From the NCBI GenBank assembly GCA_007644065.1, contig VJWN01000012.1, positions 609,758 to 673,757 of the forward strand: a stretch of 64,000 nucleotides of DNA, written 5' to 3'. Shown piece after piece: positions 63,519 through 64,000 of the stretch. This DNA comes from Margaritispora aquatica (taxonomy: Eukaryota > Ascomycota > Leotiomycetes > Helotiales > Discinellaceae). The notes beneath the pieces are model-generated. The model did not search any database and had not been told where the DNA came from. It saw only the letters and a program-made list of their open reading frames with translations. The number at the start of each line of letters is the position of its first letter. Within the stretch, counting starts at the first letter, position 1. Both the position numbers and the translations under genes were made by a program.

Positions 63519-63882
63519 CTTGAGATATTCACATCTGAAAATTTTAGAGGCAACTGTCGTAGAATCTAAGGTAGATTGTGGCGAGTATGGTAACTTTACC
63601 TTAGGTACGATAGCAATGCTTAGTTATGGCGGTTTCCTGCTTTTGGAAGGTATCGAATTTAGCCTCGCTCAGGTGTACAGTACCTGCCTTGCCTTGGCTG
63701 CAACCAAAAATCCAAGAACATTTACCTTACAATCTGTCACGGCAGTTCCTCGTCCTCGTTTCATACATCTTATCTCATCCCCTACGTCTCTGTCTTTAAA
63801 ATTTCCGTGTGATTGCCTGGGAGAGGGTGTATAGGTACTTGAAGGACAAACTCGGTCAGTGGTCTACTTCTTGTTTGCAACC
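63519..63882. other. Intergenic region
   Basis: About 360 bp between the regulator gene and the next start. A 104-codon frame here has no motif and I leave it out. It probably contains the promoter of the gene starting at 63883. Confidence 0.45.
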
Positions 63883-64000
63883 ATGCCACCACTCCCTGCG
63901 CGACCAGAGAAGGAGAAGCGGATCAAGAGTATTATGGGTATGTCTCAGTTATCTAATTAACTCACAATGATACTGAGGGCTAAATCCTCTGGGTAGCCTT
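63883..64000 (+). CDS. Start of an unidentified gene (3' end outside window)
   Basis: An ACCATGCC start at 63883 opens a short first exon to 63937 encoding MPPLPARPEKEKRIKSIM, followed by an intron 63938-63996 (GTATGT, branch GGCTAAAT, GGGTAG) and the first four bases of exon 2. The basic, Pro-rich N-terminus alone does not identify the protein. The splice pattern is the main support. Confidence 0.5.

Noticed and set aside
63520..63834. 104-codon frame after the Zn2Cys6 gene
   Set aside because: Overlaps the 3' UTR/promoter region, has no recognisable domain, and the real gene stop at 63518 is well supported.

Overview
The window is nuclear DNA of a filamentous ascomycete, most likely a leotiomycete (Helotiales-like; this placement is inference). 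The evidence is short introns of about 45-160 nt with GT-AG ends and CTAAC/CTGAC branch sites, dense genes on both strands, fungal-specific families (2EXR, Boi-type SH3-SAM-PH, AcuM/Rds2-type regulator, Cnl2/NKP2) and TpA-rich tracts that look RIP-mutated. I joined exons by hand from reading frame and splice signals. Every multi-exon model below closes in frame except the chromodomain half of Eaf3.

Layout. 1-4.2 kb: the 3' end of an MFS sugar transporter, a MetE-like enzyme and an AT-rich, probably degraded repeat. 4.2-12.9 kb: a very large sacsin-like gene (about 2,728 aa) with a C-terminal BTB domain. 14-20 kb: an F-box gene and a Boi1/2-type polarity scaffold. 22-29 kb: an SP-RING (SUMO-ligase-like) gene, a membrane J-protein and the RNA polymerase I subunit Rpa43. 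29.9-35.7 kb: one uninterrupted 1,931-codon frame for an unrecognised four-TM protein. Its cytosolic tail carries a repeat of about 98 residues, and each repeat holds an acidic dileucine motif. 36-41 kb: three tandem 2EXR paralogues with different intron positions. 41.5-50 kb: a short-chain dehydrogenase, the ribosome-assembly factor RRP12, an ER membrane protein and the kinetochore subunit Cnl2/NKP2. 50-54.4 kb: an eaf3/MRG15 locus split by 2.8 kb of other coding sequence. 55-64 kb: mitochondrial uL30m, exocyst SEC6, CENP-Q (Fta7/Okp1), a Zn2Cys6-PAS gluconeogenesis-type regulator with tiny exons, and the first exons of one more gene.

Most genes are unrelated housekeeping genes. Functional links that can be argued are two inner-kinetochore subunits (Cnl2/NKP2 and CENP-Q), two ribosome-production genes (RPA43, RRP12) and two exocytosis or polarity genes (Boi-like, SEC6).

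The most unusual locus is 50.3-54.4 kb. The chromodomain exons of Eaf3 and its MRG-domain exons are about 2.8 kb apart on the same strand. The interval holds five well-formed exons of a different 693-residue protein, and these run in frame, with no stop, straight into the MRG exon. The chromodomain frame itself is broken at its first splice junction by about 210 bp of extra sequence.
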